From Aggregicoccus sp. 17bor-14 (GTDB lineage Bacteria; Myxococcota; Myxococcia; Myxococcales; Myxococcaceae), in assembly GCF_009659535.1 (NCBI RefSeq), contig NZ_VJZZ01000003.1, positions 124,001 through 188,000 on the forward strand: a DNA stretch of 64,000 bases. Direction: 5' to 3'. Each line of letters starts with the position of its first letter. Positions within the stretch are counted from its first letter, which is position 1. Positions 1 to 9,003 of this stretch are shown here, in pieces. The position numbers and the translations under genes are program-made. Under the pieces are notes generated by a model. That model saw only the letters and a program-made list of their open reading frames with translations. It was not told where the DNA came from and searched no databases.

Positions 1-183
1 TTCATGTTCCCCCGCCTGCACGACCTGGCTTCCGCGCGCGCGGGGGGTGTGCCGCTCAAGGTCGGCTACGTGGGCCGTGCGGAGGCCGCGAGCCCCGCCA
101 CCGGCTTCACGAAGACGCACGACCTGGAGCAGCAGCTGATCGTCGAGCAAGCCGTCCTCCGAGGAAATACGAATGGCCGTTGA
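1..183 (+). CDS. sucA: 2-oxoglutarate dehydrogenase E1 component, C-terminal end (partial)
   Basis: The window opens inside this gene; only the last 60 codons are present. The frame reads to a TGA at 181-183. The visible tail contains [16 protein letters not shown] and the ending [10 protein letters not shown], which matches the extreme C-terminus of thiamine-diphosphate-dependent OGDH E1 (family knowledge). The enzyme decarboxylates 2-oxoglutarate in the TCA cycle and passes the succinyl group to the lipoyl domain of E2, which is encoded immediately downstream. Its stop overlaps the start of sucB by 11 bases, so the two are very probably one transcript with coupled translation. Confidence 0.88.
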   Translation, partial: FMFPRLHDLASARAGGVPLKVGYVGRAEAASPATGFTKTHDLEQQLIVEQAVLRGNTNGR

Positions 184-1405
184 GATCAAGGTTCCGCCCC
201 TGGGCGAGTCGATCACCGAAGCCGTCATCGGCAAGTGGAACAAGAAGGCCGGCGACGCCGTGAGCGCGGACGAGCCGCTCGTCGTGCTGGAGACCGACAA
301 GGTCACCATCGACGTGCCCGCTCCCGCCGCCGGCACCCTGGGCAGCATCGCGTTCAAGGACGGTGACAAGGTCACCGTGGGCGCCGTGCTCGGCACGATC
401 GAGGCCGGCGCCGGCGCTGGCGCTTCTGCGCCCGCGGCCGCCGCTGCGGCTCCGGCCGCTGCGCCGGCGCCTGCGGCCGCCGCGCCCGCGGGCCAGGACG
501 GCCAGCGCATCACCCCCACCGCGCGCCGCATGGCCGAGGACCACGGCCTGGACCCCGCGCAGCTCAAGGGCTCGGGCGCCGGGGGCCGCATCACCAAGGA
601 GGACGTGCTGGGTCACGTGAAGGGCGGCGCCCCCGCTCCGGCCTCCACGCCCGCCCCGGCCGCAGCGCCCGCCCCGGCCGCGCCCTCCGGCCCGCGCGCC
701 AACGCCGCGCGCGAGGAGCGGGTGAAGATGACCCCGCTGCGCCGCCGCGTCGCCGAGCGCCTGGTGATGGCGCAGAGCACCGCCGCCATCCTCACCACCT
801 TCAACGAGGTGGACATGGGCGGGGTGATGGCGGTGCGCAAGCAGTACAACGAGAAGTTCCAGGCCAAGCACGGCGTGAAGCTCGGCTTCATGAGCTTCTT
901 CGTGCGCGCCGCGATCGAGGCCCTCAAGGCCTTCCCGCAGATCAACGCGGAGATCGACGGCGAGGACGTGGTCTTCAAGAAGTACTACGACATCGGCGTG
1001 GCGGTGAGCGGCACCCGCGGCCTCGTGGTCCCGGTCATCCGGGACGCGGACCAGCTGGGCCTCGCGGACCTGGAGAAGAAGATCGCCGAGTTCGGCCAGA
1101 AGGCGAAGAACGACAAGCTCGCGCTGGCGGACCTGCAGGGCGGCACCTTCACCATCTCCAACGGGGGCACCTTCGGCTCCATGCTCTCCACCCCCATCCT
1201 CAACCCGCCGCAGACGGGCATCCTGGGGATGCACAACATCGTGGAGCGCCCGGTGGCGCGCGACGGCCAGGTGGTCATCCGCCCGGTGATGTACCTCGCC
1301 CTGTCCTACGATCACCGCCTGGTGGACGGCCGGGAGGCCGTGCAGTTCCTCGTCCGCATCAAGGACTGCATCGAGGACCCCACGCGCATGCTGCTCGAGG
1401 TCTGA
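173..1405 (+). CDS. sucB: Dihydrolipoyllysine-residue succinyltransferase, E2 of 2-oxoglutarate dehydrogenase
   Basis: 410 aa, a normal length for E2o. An N-terminal lipoyl domain (about residues 1-77) carries the attachment lysine K43 in ETDKV. An Ala/Pro-rich hinge follows, then the E3-binding peripheral domain (about 110-150, with [15 protein letters not shown]) and a second Ala/Pro hinge. The catalytic acyltransferase core ends with H381-R-L-V-D385-G, the active-site HxxxDG. It transfers succinyl from lipoamide to CoA in the cytoplasmic OGDH complex. It starts at ATG 173 inside the sucA 3' end, preceded by GAGGAAA. No E3 (lpd) gene follows; the next gene is a cold-shock protein on the same strand after 223 bases. 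Confidence 0.96.
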   Translation: MAVEIKVPPLGESITEAVIGKWNKKAGDAVSADEPLVVLETDKVTIDVPAPAAGTLGSIAFKDGDKVTVGAVLGTIEAGAGAGASAPAAAAAAPAAAPAPAAAAPAGQDGQRITPTARRMAEDHGLDPAQLKGSGAGGRITKEDVLGHVKGGAPAPASTPAPAAAPAPAAPSGPRANAAREERVKMTPLRRRVAERLVMAQSTAAILTTFNEVDMGGVMAVRKQYNEKFQAKHGVKLGFMSFFVRAAIEALKAFPQINAEIDGEDVVFKKYYDIGVAVSGTRGLVVPVIRDADQLGLADLEKKIAEFGQKAKNDKLALADLQGGTFTISNGGTFGSMLSTPILNPPQTGILGMHNIVERPVARDGQVVIRPVMYLALSYDHRLVDGREAVQFLVRIKDCIEDPTRMLLEV

Positions 1406-1628
1406 GCGAGCCGCCTCCTCCCCCCTCGGCCCCCGGGTCGGGGGTCCGATCAAAGCGTTGGCGATCCGGTGTTCTGGAGATGAAGTTTCCAGAAAACCGA
1501 AAATCGCCCCGGTGTGGCTGGACTTTCGGCCTCCCGGGTCACTAGAAGAGGGCTGCTCTTCCGAATGTGCGGAAGGGCGTAATGAGGGGGCCGCCCAACG
1601 GGCGGGCCCCGGTAGACAAGGAAGCGAA
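1406..1628 (+). promoter_or_regulatory. cspA promoter and structured 5' leader
   Basis: This 223-base gap is less GC-rich than its surroundings and holds three inverted repeats. A perfect 7-bp dyad TTCTGGA-N9-TCCAGAA lies at 1472-1494. A GAAGAG/CTCTTC hairpin lies at 1545-1561. A longer 11-bp arm pair with one mismatch lies at 1586-1596 and 1600-1610, directly before the AAGGAAG ribosome site at 1618-1624. A long structured leader is typical of cold-inducible csp mRNAs (family knowledge). Whether the first dyad is an operator or RNA structure cannot be decided from sequence. Confidence 0.5.
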
Positions 1629-1832
1629 ATGGCAACTGGTACCGTGAAGTGGTTCAACGACGCGAAGGGCTTCGGCTTCATCACCCAGGACGGGGGCGGC
1701 GAGGACGTGTTCTGCCACCACACCGCCATCCAGACCCAGGGCTTCCGCACCCTGGCTGAGGGTCAGAAGGTGGAGTTCGACGTCGGCCGTGGCCCCAAGG
1801 GCCTGCAGGCCCAGAACGTCCGCCCGCTGTAA
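1629..1832 (+). CDS. Cold-shock domain protein (CspA family)
   Basis: 67 aa, a standard single cold-shock domain. It contains the RNP1-type motif KGFGFI (with [15 protein letters not shown] at the N-terminus) and an RNP2-like segment DVFCHHTAI, where the usual DVFVHH reads DVFCHH. These OB-fold proteins bind single-stranded RNA or DNA and act as RNA chaperones in the cytoplasm. ATG 1629 was chosen because the domain begins there and AAGGAAG sits 4-10 bases upstream. The frame stays open back to 1458, but that extension matches nothing in the family. A strong terminator follows 36 bases after the stop, so the gene is probably monocistronic. Confidence 0.95.
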   Translation: MATGTVKWFNDAKGFGFITQDGGGEDVFCHHTAIQTQGFRTLAEGQKVEFDVGRGPKGLQAQNVRPL

Positions 1833-1868
1833 GGACGTTCAAGCCACGCCTCACGGGCTGGCTTGTCT

Positions 1869-1911
1869 GAGAGGCTCGGTACCCTTCGGGGCACCGGGCC
1901 TCTCGCTTTTT
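1869..1911 (+). terminator. Rho-independent terminator after cold-shock gene
   Basis: Arms GAGAGGC (1869-1875) and GCCTCTC (1898-1904) are extended inward by further pairing around a CTTCGG-type loop. TTTTT follows at 1907-1911. This is a classical intrinsic terminator for the upstream + strand gene. Confidence 0.85.
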
Positions 1912-1953
1912 GCAGGAGGGGTTCGCAAGCTGTACGAGCGTGAGGACACCCGC

Positions 1954-2802
1954 GTGAAGCCACCTGCCTCGCTCAAGGCCCTGGCCGCCCGCCTGGAGGC
2001 CTGTGGAGTGGACCCTTCGGGGCTCGCCCTGCTGCCCGGCGCGCGCGAGCCCCTGCCCCGGCTCGTGGTCCCGGGCGCCGGCGCGCGCGCCCTCTGGGAG
2101 CGGCTGCGCGAGGCGAGCTCCGACACCGGGCACTACCCGCTGCTGCTCGGCCCCGAGGACGAGCTGGAGCTGCTGCTCGAGCAGCTGGGGGCGAGCGAGG
2201 ACGAGGACACCGCCGCGCTGCTGAGCGAGGCGGAGCAGCTCGCGCCCGAGCCCGCGGGCTGGGCCGGGGCGCGGCTCGCCGGGCTCGTGCAGCTGATGCA
2301 GGCGGCGGGGCTGGAGCCGCAGCTGGATGCGCAGGAGCTCGCGGACGCGGAGGCGGCGCTGGAGGCCGAGGAGGCCGCCGAGGCGGGCGAGGCGGGCGGC
2401 GGAGGCCGGGCAGCGGCGGGGGGCCTGCGCTTCACGCACGAGGCGGGCACGGGGGCGCCCTTCGCGCGCGTGGCGCTCGCGCTGGTGCCGGCGTGCGCCG
2501 AGCCCTGGCAGGCGCCGGTGCGCCTGCGCTTCGGGGGCTTCAACGAGTGCCCCTCCCCTGCCCAGCACGGCGCCATGCTGCGGCACTGGCAGGGGCGCTA
2601 CGGGGCGGAGCCGGTGGCGCTGGGCCACGACACCCTGGAGCTGCGCGTGCTGCGCCCGCCCACCGAGCCCGAGGCCTGCCTGCAGCTCGCGCGCGAGCAG
2701 GCGGCCTACTGCGCCGAGCTCGCCGCCCCCGGCCCCGAGGCGCTCGCCCAGCTCGCCGGGAGGCTGCAGGGCGCGGGCAGCTGGCGCTTCTGGTGGGAGT
2801 GA
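1954..2802 (+). CDS. DUF4253 domain protein
   Basis: 282 aa, rich in Ala, Glu and Leu. The N-terminal part holds GHYPLLLGPEDELELLL. The C-terminal part holds HWQGRYGAEPVALGHDTLELRVLRPP (read as two adjoining motifs) and ends in WRFWW. That order and ending match DUF4253, a family of unknown biochemical function common in myxobacteria and actinobacteria. An acidic Ala/Glu-rich linker (about residues 125-165) separates the halves. GTG 1954 is chosen because GAGGA lies 7 bases upstream; the frame is open further upstream, but that part overlaps the terminator and cold-shock gene. It stands alone between a terminator and an M20 peptidase gene 61 bases downstream. Confidence 0.75.
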   Translation: MKPPASLKALAARLEACGVDPSGLALLPGAREPLPRLVVPGAGARALWERLREASSDTGHYPLLLGPEDELELLLEQLGASEDEDTAALLSEAEQLAPEPAGWAGARLAGLVQLMQAAGLEPQLDAQELADAEAALEAEEAAEAGEAGGGGRAAAGGLRFTHEAGTGAPFARVALALVPACAEPWQAPVRLRFGGFNECPSPAQHGAMLRHWQGRYGAEPVALGHDTLELRVLRPPTEPEACLQLAREQAAYCAELAAPGPEALAQLAGRLQGAGSWRFWWE

Positions 2803-2863
2803 TCAGCAGGGCTGTGCACACATGTGGGCGTGCCCCCCCGGCGCGGTGATAAAGGGAGGGGCC

Positions 2864-4312
2864 ATGAGCCAGCCGAGCTTCGACCCTTCCATCGCCAACG
2901 CCTCCTCCGAGCGCATCTGGGAGCAGGAGATCCTGCCCGCGCTCGAGCGCTACATCCGCATCCCCAACAAGAGCCCCGCCTTCGCCCCGGACTGGAAGGC
3001 CCAGGGCCACATGGACGCCGCCGTGCAGCTCATCGCTGGCTGGTGCCGCGAGCAGGTGGCGCACATCCCGGGGCTGAAGGTGGAGGTGGTGCAGCTCCAC
3101 AACGAGAAGGGCGAGGCGCGCACCCCGGTCATCCTCCTCGAGGTGCCGGGCTCCTCCGCCAGCAGCGACACCGTGCTGCTCTACGGCCACCTGGACAAGC
3201 AGCCGGAGATGACCGGCTGGCGCAAGGGGCTGAGCCCCTGGGAGCCCAAGCGCGAGGGCGACAAGCTCTACGGGCGCGGCGGCGCGGACGACGGCTACTC
3301 GGCCTTCGCGAGCCTCGCGGCGCTGCGCCTGCTCAAGGAGCAGGGCCTGCCGCACGCGCGCTGCGTGGTGCTGGTGGAGGCCTGCGAGGAGAGCGGCAGC
3401 TACGACCTGCCCGCGTACATCGAGGCGCTCGCGCCGCGCATCGGCAGCCCCAGCCTCGTGGTGTGCCTGGACTCGGGCTGCGCGAACTACGAGCAGCTGT
3501 GGATGACCACGTCCTTGCGCGGCCTGGTCGCCGGCAACCTGCGCGTGGACATCCTCACCGAGGGCGTGCACTCGGGTGACGCGAGCGGCGTGGTCCCCTC
3601 CTCCTTCCGCATCCTGCGCCAGCTGCTCAGCCGCGTGGAGGACGAGGCGACGGGCCGCATCAAGGTGGACGCGCTGCACACGGCCATCCCGCCCGAGCGC
3701 CAGGCGCAGGCGAAGGCCGTGGCGGACACGCTGGACAAGGATCTCTTCAGCCGCTTCCCCTGGGTCGAGGGCAGCCACCCCGTCTCCACGGACCACACCG
3801 AGCTGGTGCTCAACCGCACCTGGCGCCCCGCGCTCTCGCTCACCGGCGTGGACGGCATGCCCCCGCTCGCGAGCGCCGGCAACGTGCTGCGCCCCGGCAC
3901 CGCGCTGAAGCTCTCCATGCGCATCCCGCCCCGGGTGGACCCGTCCGCGGCGAGCCGCGCGCTGAAGGAGGCGCTGGAGAAGGACCCGCCCTACGGCGCC
4001 AAGGTGCGCTTCGAGGGCGAGAAGGCCAGCGCCGGCTGGGACGCGCCGCCGCTCGAGAAGTGGCTCGAGCAGGCCGTGGACGCCGCGAGCCGCACCTACT
4101 TCGGCAAGCCCGCCATGGCCCTGGGCGAGGGCGGCACCATCCCCTTCATGGAGATGCTCGGCCGCAAGTTCCCCAAGGCCCAGTTCCTCATCACCGGCGT
4201 GCTGGGGCCCGGCAGCAACGCGCACGGCCCCAACGAGTTCCTGCACATCCCCACCGGCAAGAAGCTCACCGCCTGCGTGGCCAGCGTCATCGCCGCGCAC
4301 GCGAAGCGCTGA
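2864..4312 (+). CDS. M20 family metallopeptidase (dipeptidase/carboxypeptidase-like)
   Basis: 482 aa, typical for the larger M20 dipeptidases. Family motifs appear in order: LLYGHLDKQPE (first metal-ligand His with its Asp), YGRGGADDGY (bridging Asp), VEACEESGS (catalytic Glu pair), CLDSGC, and the distal ligand region GSNAHGPNEFLHIP. The central region after about residue 210 (LRGLVAGNLRVDIL...EGVHSG) is the dimerisation/lid domain. The enzyme should bind two zinc ions and hydrolyse short peptides or related amides in the cytoplasm; the substrate cannot be read from sequence. No signal peptide is seen. ATG 2864 follows AAAGGGAGGGG, a strong ribosome site. It converges on the decarboxylase gene across a perfect stem-loop. 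Confidence 0.92.
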   Translation: MSQPSFDPSIANASSERIWEQEILPALERYIRIPNKSPAFAPDWKAQGHMDAAVQLIAGWCREQVAHIPGLKVEVVQLHNEKGEARTPVILLEVPGSSASSDTVLLYGHLDKQPEMTGWRKGLSPWEPKREGDKLYGRGGADDGYSAFASLAALRLLKEQGLPHARCVVLVEACEESGSYDLPAYIEALAPRIGSPSLVVCLDSGCANYEQLWMTTSLRGLVAGNLRVDILTEGVHSGDASGVVPSSFRILRQLLSRVEDEATGRIKVDALHTAIPPERQAQAKAVADTLDKDLFSRFPWVEGSHPVSTDHTELVLNRTWRPALSLTGVDGMPPLASAGNVLRPGTALKLSMRIPPRVDPSAASRALKEALEKDPPYGAKVRFEGEKASAGWDAPPLEKWLEQAVDAASRTYFGKPAMALGEGGTIPFMEMLGRKFPKAQFLITGVLGPGSNAHGPNEFLHIPTGKKLTACVASVIAAHAKR

Positions 4313-4322
4313 GGTCGCAGCC

Positions 4323-4350
4323 GCCCTCCTCCTTCACGAAGGAGGAGGGC
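4323..4350. terminator. Perfect stem-loop between convergent genes
   Basis: GCCCTCCTCCTT (4323-4334) and AAGGAGGAGGGC (4339-4350) form a perfect 12-bp stem with loop CACG, 11 bases after the M20 stop. There is no T-run, but the position between converging genes suggests a bidirectional terminator or 3'-end stabiliser. Confidence 0.65.
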
Positions 4351-4357
4351 GAGGCGG

Positions 4358-4393
4358 TCCCCTCTCCCCCTGGGAGCGGGGACGGGGTGAGGG
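4358..4393 (+). repeat. Palindromic intergenic repeat, copy 1
   Basis: Core pattern CCCTCTCCC..GGGAGxGGG followed by ACGGGGTGAGGG. It sits between the M20 stop and the decarboxylase stop, just after the stem-loop at 4323-4350. It shares its layout with five other copies in this window. Confidence 0.75.
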
Positions 4394-4403
4394 ACGTGCG
4401 GCC

Positions 4404-5810
4404 CTACCGCGCTCCCCGCTCCGCCCGGTACGCCGCGAGCACCGCCTCCGCCGAGCGGTCGATGTCCGCCTCCCGGGTGCTCGCGTTGGACACGCTCAGC
4501 CGCACCGCGGCGACGCCCTGCCACACGGTGCCGCCGAGCCAGCAGGTGCCCTCCTGCTGCACGCGGGCGATGACGGCGCGGGTGAGCGCATCTGCCTCGG
4601 CCGCCGAGAGCCCCGCGGGCGCGAAGCGCACCAGCGCCTGGTTGAGCACCACCTCGTTGAGCACCTGCACGCCGCCTTCCGCCGCGAGCCGCTCGGCGAA
4701 GCGCGCGGCGAGCCGGCAGCAGCGCTCCACCAGCTCGGCCACGCCCTCGCGCCCCAGCGAGCGCAGCGCCGCGTACACGGTGAGCCCGCGCGCGCGCCGG
4801 GACATCTCGAGCCCGTACTCCAGCGCGTTGCGCTCGCCGCCGCCCTGCGGGAGGTAGGCCGCGCTCACCGAGATGGCGTCCTTCAGCGCGCTCGCGGGCT
4901 GCACGGCCACCATCGCCGAGTCGTAGGGGACGTTGAGCCACTTGTGCGCGTCCAGGGCCCAGGACTGGGCGCGCTCGAGGCCGCGCACCAGGTGCCGGCG
5001 CGCCGGCGCCGCGGCCGCCCACAGGCCGAAGGCGCCATCCACGTGCAGCCAGGCCCCGCGCCGCTCGCAGGCGTCCGCGATGGGCTCCAGCGCGTCGCAG
5101 GCGCCGGTGTTCACGTTGCCCGCCTGGGCGCAGACGAGCACGGGCCCCTCGAGGCGCGCGAGCACCGGGCCCAGCGCCTCCGCGCGCAGCCGTCCCTGCG
5201 CGTCCACCGGCACCGCGTGCACGTCCCGCGTGCCCACGCCCAGGTAGCGCAGGGCGCGCTGCACCGAGGAGTGGGCCTCCTCGCCCATCACCACGTGCAG
5301 GGGCGGGCTGCCGCGCACCCCGTCGCGCTCCAGGTCCCAGCCCGCGCGGCGCAGCAGGGCGTTGCGCGCGGCGAGCATCGCGGTGAAGTTGGCCACCTGC
5401 GAGCCGGTGACGAAGCCCACGCCCGCCTCCTGCGGGATGCCCAGCAGCCCCTTCACCCAGGTGCCCGCCACCTCCTCGAGCACCGAGACGGCCGGGGACA
5501 TCACCGCGAGGCAGCCGTTCTGGTCCCACGTGGAGGTGAGCCAGTCGGCGGCGAGCGCCACCGGGAGCCGCCCACCGGTGACGAAGCCGAAGTAGCGCGG
5601 GCCCGCCATGGCCACCACGCCCGGGTCCGCGTCGCGGGCGAGCGCGGTGATGACCCGCCGTGGGTCCTCGCCCCGCTCCGGCAAGGGCCCGCCCAGCACC
5701 TCGCGCAGCGCCGCCACCCCTGCCCGGGGACCGACGTGGCGCTCGGGCAGGCCCTCCTCGTAGGCCGCGGCGAGCCGCAGCACCTCCTCCAGCAACGCAC
5801 GCGTGCTCAT
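4404..5810 (-). CDS. Pyridoxal-phosphate-dependent group II decarboxylase (aromatic-amino-acid decarboxylase-like)
   Basis: 468 aa. It matches the group II PLP decarboxylase fold: H180 in GEEAHSS stacks on the cofactor, H256-V-D258 is the usual HxD, and K290 in LDAHKWLNVPYD is the Schiff-base lysine. The N-terminal part has RYFGFVTGG and the segment WDQNG. Relatives decarboxylate L-DOPA, tyrosine, tryptophan or glutamate, releasing CO2 and the amine; the substrate here is uncertain. ATG 5810 is chosen since AGGAGG lies 8 bases upstream and the homologous fold begins there, although the frame is open to 5936. It is divergent from the YkgJ-like gene across 104 bases and converges on the M20 gene. 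Confidence 0.88.
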   Translation of the reverse strand: MSTRALLEEVLRLAAAYEEGLPERHVGPRAGVAALREVLGGPLPERGEDPRRVITALARDADPGVVAMAGPRYFGFVTGGRLPVALAADWLTSTWDQNGCLAVMSPAVSVLEEVAGTWVKGLLGIPQEAGVGFVTGSQVANFTAMLAARNALLRRAGWDLERDGVRGSPPLHVVMGEEAHSSVQRALRYLGVGTRDVHAVPVDAQGRLRAEALGPVLARLEGPVLVCAQAGNVNTGACDALEPIADACERRGAWLHVDGAFGLWAAAAPARRHLVRGLERAQSWALDAHKWLNVPYDSAMVAVQPASALKDAISVSAAYLPQGGGERNALEYGLEMSRRARGLTVYAALRSLGREGVAELVERCCRLAARFAERLAAEGGVQVLNEVVLNQALVRFAPAGLSAAEADALTRAVIARVQQEGTCWLGGTVWQGVAAVRLSVSNASTREADIDRSAEAVLAAYRAERGAR

Positions 5811-5914
5811 CCCTCGTGCCTCCTCTCGGGGTCCGCGGGCCATTGAGGCAGGCCCCCCGGCCCGCGGCAATCCTCTTCTCGTCCCGCCCTCCCGGGTGAA
5901 GACTGCGGAGCGAC

Positions 5915-6490
5915 ATGGATGCACGAGACAACGCACGGGACCTTCTGGATGGCGCGGCGCGCGCGGCGCTGGAGGCGCTCTACGCGCAGGCGGACGCGCG
6001 TGCCCGGGCGCTCGCCGCCGAGCGCGCCTCCTGGCCCTGCCGCCGCGGCTGCGACCACTGCTGCCGCCACCTCGCGGGTCCCCTGCCCGTCTCGGACGTG
6101 GAGTGGGCCTACCTGTGGGAGGGCTTCCTCGCGCTGGACGCAGGCACCCGGGCGGCGGTGCGCGAGCGCGTGGCGCGGATGGCGGAGGCGGGGGCGGCGC
6201 GCCCCTACACCTGCCCGCTGCTGGACCCCGCCACCGGCGCCTGCAGCGTCTACGCGCACCGCCCGCTCGCGTGCCGCACCTACGGCTTCGCGCTCGCCCG
6301 CGGAGAGGGGCTCTGGTGCCACCTCATCCTCGCGATGCTCGAGCGCGAGGGCGATGAGGGCCTGGTGTGGGCAAACCACGACGCGCTCGAGGACGCGGTG
6401 CACAGGCTCGCCCGCCGCCCCGCGCTCGGCTTCTTCGAGTGGTTCGCGGCGCATCCGCCCGAGCCCGCTCCGGAGCCCGGGGGGCCCTGA
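5915..6490 (+). CDS. YkgJ-family cysteine cluster protein
   Basis: 191 aa. The N-terminal cluster C42-x3-C46-x2-C49-C50 (CRRGCDHCC), with later cysteines in YTCPLLD, GACSVY and ACRTYGF, is the signature of the YkgJ/CxxxCxxCC family, predicted to bind zinc or iron. The middle and C-terminal parts are helical with no signal peptide, so it is probably cytoplasmic. The biochemical role of the family is not established. ATG 5915 is the first in-frame start of the divergent region. A GC-rich stem-loop follows its stop before the converging propeller gene. Confidence 0.85.
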   Translation: MDARDNARDLLDGAARAALEALYAQADARARALAAERASWPCRRGCDHCCRHLAGPLPVSDVEWAYLWEGFLALDAGTRAAVRERVARMAEAGAARPYTCPLLDPATGACSVYAHRPLACRTYGFALARGEGLWCHLILAMLEREGDEGLVWANHDALEDAVHRLARRPALGFFEWFAAHPPEPAPEPGGP

Positions 6491-6496
6491 ATGCAG

Positions 6497-6528
6497 CAGG
6501 GGCCCGGCGCTCTCGCACCGGGCCCCTG
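6497..6528. terminator. Stem-loop between convergent genes
   Basis: CAGGGGCCCGG (6497-6507) pairs perfectly with CCGGGCCCCTG (6518-6528) over a 10-base loop. It lies between the YkgJ stop (6490) and the propeller stop (6552). No T-run is present. Confidence 0.6.
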
Positions 6529-6551
6529 GGTCCTTCAGTCAGCGGGTCTCG

Positions 6552-8948
6552 TTACGGCACGAGCTCCCACACGGAGCGGCCGAAGGTGGCCGCGCGCACG
6601 AGGCTGGAGTCCGGGAGGATCTCCACGTCCGTCACCTCGACGAGCGGCATGCCGGCGCCGAAGCGGGCCCAGGTGGCGCCCGCGTCGGTGGAGCGGTACA
6701 CGCCCAGGTGGGTGGCTGCGTAGAGCGTGGTGTTGCTGCCCGGGTCCACCGTGATCTGGTTCACCGGCACGCCCGCAGGCAGGCCGTTGGAAAGCACCGT
6801 CCAGCTCGCGCCGAAGTCGGTGCTCTTCCACGCGTGGGCCTTGGTGCCGTCCGGCGCTACCGAGGCCACGTACACGATGTTGGGGTTCGCCGTGTCGAAG
6901 GCCACGTCGCTGATGCTCAGGCCGTTGTTGGGCAGCGCGGCGACCTGGGTCCAGCTGGTGCCACCATTGTTGGTGAGGAACACGCGGCCGCTGTTGGCCG
7001 CCACGCCGATGATGTTCACGTTGGACTTGGCCACGCCCACGTTGCGGATGAAGAGGCTGGTGGTGGGCAGGCCCGTCACGCCCAGCGCCGTCCAGGTGGT
7101 GGCGAAGTTGGTGGTCTTGTAGACCTTCGTGTTGGAGAAGGTGAAGACCGTGTTGCCCGTGGTGTCACCGGTCCAGCGGGTGAGCTTGGTGGTGAAGGGC
7201 GCCGTGCTGCTGTTGTTGCACTCGGTGATGCCCGAGCACGCGGAGGCGAAGTCGAGGCCCGCGTTGGTGCTCTTGTACACGCGCGCGTAGTACAGGGTGC
7301 CGAGCATCAGGCTCGCGTTGGTCGGGTGGATCTCCACGTCGAAGCCGTCGCCGCCGATCTCCTGGTTGAACACGCTGGTGTTGCCCACGCGCACGCGGGT
7401 GCCGTTGTCCTGCAGGCCCACGATGGAGGCGTCGCGGTTGGCCGCCGACATGCCCACGTCGTAGATGAGGTGGCTGGCGATGCCCACGTTCATGCTGTCG
7501 CTGAAGGTGGTGCCGCCGTCCTTGGAGACGAAGAGGCCGCCGTCCGAGCCGACGTACAGGTTGCCCGCCGCGTCGTAGGTCGCGGTGTGCATGTCCGCGT
7601 GGACGTAGGGCAGGCTGAACTGCGCGAGCCAGTTGGTCACCTGGGAGTAGGTGCCGCCGCCGTCCGTGGTCTTCGCCAGGTGCAGCGCGCCGCCGAAGAA
7701 CACCAGGTTCGGGTTCGTCGGGTTCACGATGAGCAGCTGGTCGTACCAACCCTGGGTGTTGAACACGGCGCTCACGGTGCGCGCCTCGGTGTTGCCGTTC
7801 TTGTAGCGCTTGCTGGCCGCGCCGAGCGCCGTCCAGGTCGCGCCACCGTTGGTGGACTTGAAAAGGTCCGCGAGGTCACCGGCGTGGTTGTCGGCGAGCG
7901 CGTACAGCGTGGCGGTGGTGGGGGTGCCGCGCGTGCTGGGGGCCGCGGCCACCGTCATGCGCTCCACGCCGGCGGTCACGCCCGTGGAGCGGGTCCAGGT
8001 GGCGCCGTTGTCGTTCGTCAGCCAGATCTGGCCCTCGGTGTTGCCGCTGGTGGCGCTGGGCTCGGCCTCCAGGGTGGCGACGAAGCGGCTCCCGCCGGCC
8101 CACGCGATGCTCCAGCCGTACGGGACCTCGTTGTAGCCGGTGGCGAGGCTCACCTGCGCCCAGGTGGCGCCGGCGTCCACCGAGCGGAAGAGGCCGCGGT
8201 TGGTGGTGGCCATCACGATGTTGCTGTTGCCCGGGGCCACCTGGATGTCGGTGATCTGGGTGGAGTCACCGAGGTACACGGTGTTCATCCAGGTGTTGCC
8301 GCCGTCCGTGCTCTTCACCAGGCCGATGCCGGTGCCGTCGAACGGGTCGCCGAGGCCCAGGTACAGGGTCTGGCTGTTGTTCGGGTCCATCTCCAGGCTG
8401 CCCACGCTGAGGCTGCCCAGGGTCTCGGTCTTGGGCGTCCAGGTGGTGCCGCCGTCGGTGCTCTTCCACACGCCGCCGCCCGCGAAGGCCGCATAGATGG
8501 TGGAGGGCGCGGAGGGGTCCACGATGATGTTGCGCACGCGGCCCGAGTCGGACTTGGTCAGGCTGGTGCTGCCGTTCTGCTCGTAGTTCGCCTTCGTGGG
8601 CCCGATGTTCACCCACGTGGTGCCGGTCGCCGCGATGGAGGCGGTGGGGTCCGTGCTGGGGCTGATGGTGGAGCCGGTGCCGGGCAGCGTGGAGGCGTAC
8701 TTCGCGCGCTCCTTCGCGGCGGCGTCGTTCATGAACTTCATGAACTTCGGCGAGAAGGGGCCGCCCTTCTTGGGGTTGGCGTTCCCGTGGCCGTAGTTGT
8801 CGTTGTACCACTCGTCACGGGCCGCCCGGCGCGCGCCAGGATCATCCGCGTCCTTGTCCTTGTCCTGCTCCTTCGCCACGGCGGGGACGGCAAGGCACAG
8901 CGCCACTGCTGCTGAAAGAATACGCTGCCACGAGCTCTGCTTTTGCAT
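6552..8948 (-). CDS. Secreted Asp-box (BNR/sortilin-like) beta-propeller protein
   Basis: 798 aa. A signal peptide (about residues 1-25, ending VPAVA) is followed by a short acidic Lys/Asp-rich segment. The body then carries many Asp-box repeats of the form S/T-x-D-x-G-x-T/S-W, for example KSTDGGTTW, KSTDGGNTW, RSVDAGATW, KSTDFGASW and RSTDAGATW. Each marks one beta-propeller blade turn, as in sialidase-like and Vps10/sortilin-like folds. No sialidase Arg triad or FRIP motif was noticed, so catalytic activity is doubtful; a binding or scaffolding role outside the cell is equally possible. ATG 8948 is placed at the signal peptide with AAGGGAG upstream. The 5' side shares a 224-base divergent promoter region with the SMC-like ATPase gene. 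Confidence 0.88.
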   Translation of the reverse strand: MQKQSSWQRILSAAVALCLAVPAVAKEQDKDKDADDPGARRAARDEWYNDNYGHGNANPKKGGPFSPKFMKFMNDAAAKERAKYASTLPGTGSTISPSTDPTASIAATGTTWVNIGPTKANYEQNGSTSLTKSDSGRVRNIIVDPSAPSTIYAAFAGGGVWKSTDGGTTWTPKTETLGSLSVGSLEMDPNNSQTLYLGLGDPFDGTGIGLVKSTDGGNTWMNTVYLGDSTQITDIQVAPGNSNIVMATTNRGLFRSVDAGATWAQVSLATGYNEVPYGWSIAWAGGSRFVATLEAEPSATSGNTEGQIWLTNDNGATWTRSTGVTAGVERMTVAAAPSTRGTPTTATLYALADNHAGDLADLFKSTNGGATWTALGAASKRYKNGNTEARTVSAVFNTQGWYDQLLIVNPTNPNLVFFGGALHLAKTTDGGGTYSQVTNWLAQFSLPYVHADMHTATYDAAGNLYVGSDGGLFVSKDGGTTFSDSMNVGIASHLIYDVGMSAANRDASIVGLQDNGTRVRVGNTSVFNQEIGGDGFDVEIHPTNASLMLGTLYYARVYKSTNAGLDFASACSGITECNNSSTAPFTTKLTRWTGDTTGNTVFTFSNTKVYKTTNFATTWTALGVTGLPTTSLFIRNVGVAKSNVNIIGVAANSGRVFLTNNGGTSWTQVAALPNNGLSISDVAFDTANPNIVYVASVAPDGTKAHAWKSTDFGASWTVLSNGLPAGVPVNQITVDPGSNTTLYAATHLGVYRSTDAGATWARFGAGMPLVEVTDVEILPDSSLVRAATFGRSVWELVP

Positions 8949-9003
8949 CACGCAACTCCCTTGGCCCTTGGGGCCACCCAGGTGAGGGCGCTGAGGGTAA
9001 GGG

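Noticed and set aside
1789-1953. Upstream in-frame extension of the DUF4253 gene
   Set aside because: It would run over the cold-shock 3' end and its terminator; GTG 1954 has a good ribosome site.
5919-8915. Large + strand open frame (998 codons) opposite the propeller gene
   Set aside because: It is an antisense artefact of high GC; the minus strand has a clear signal peptide and Asp-box repeats.
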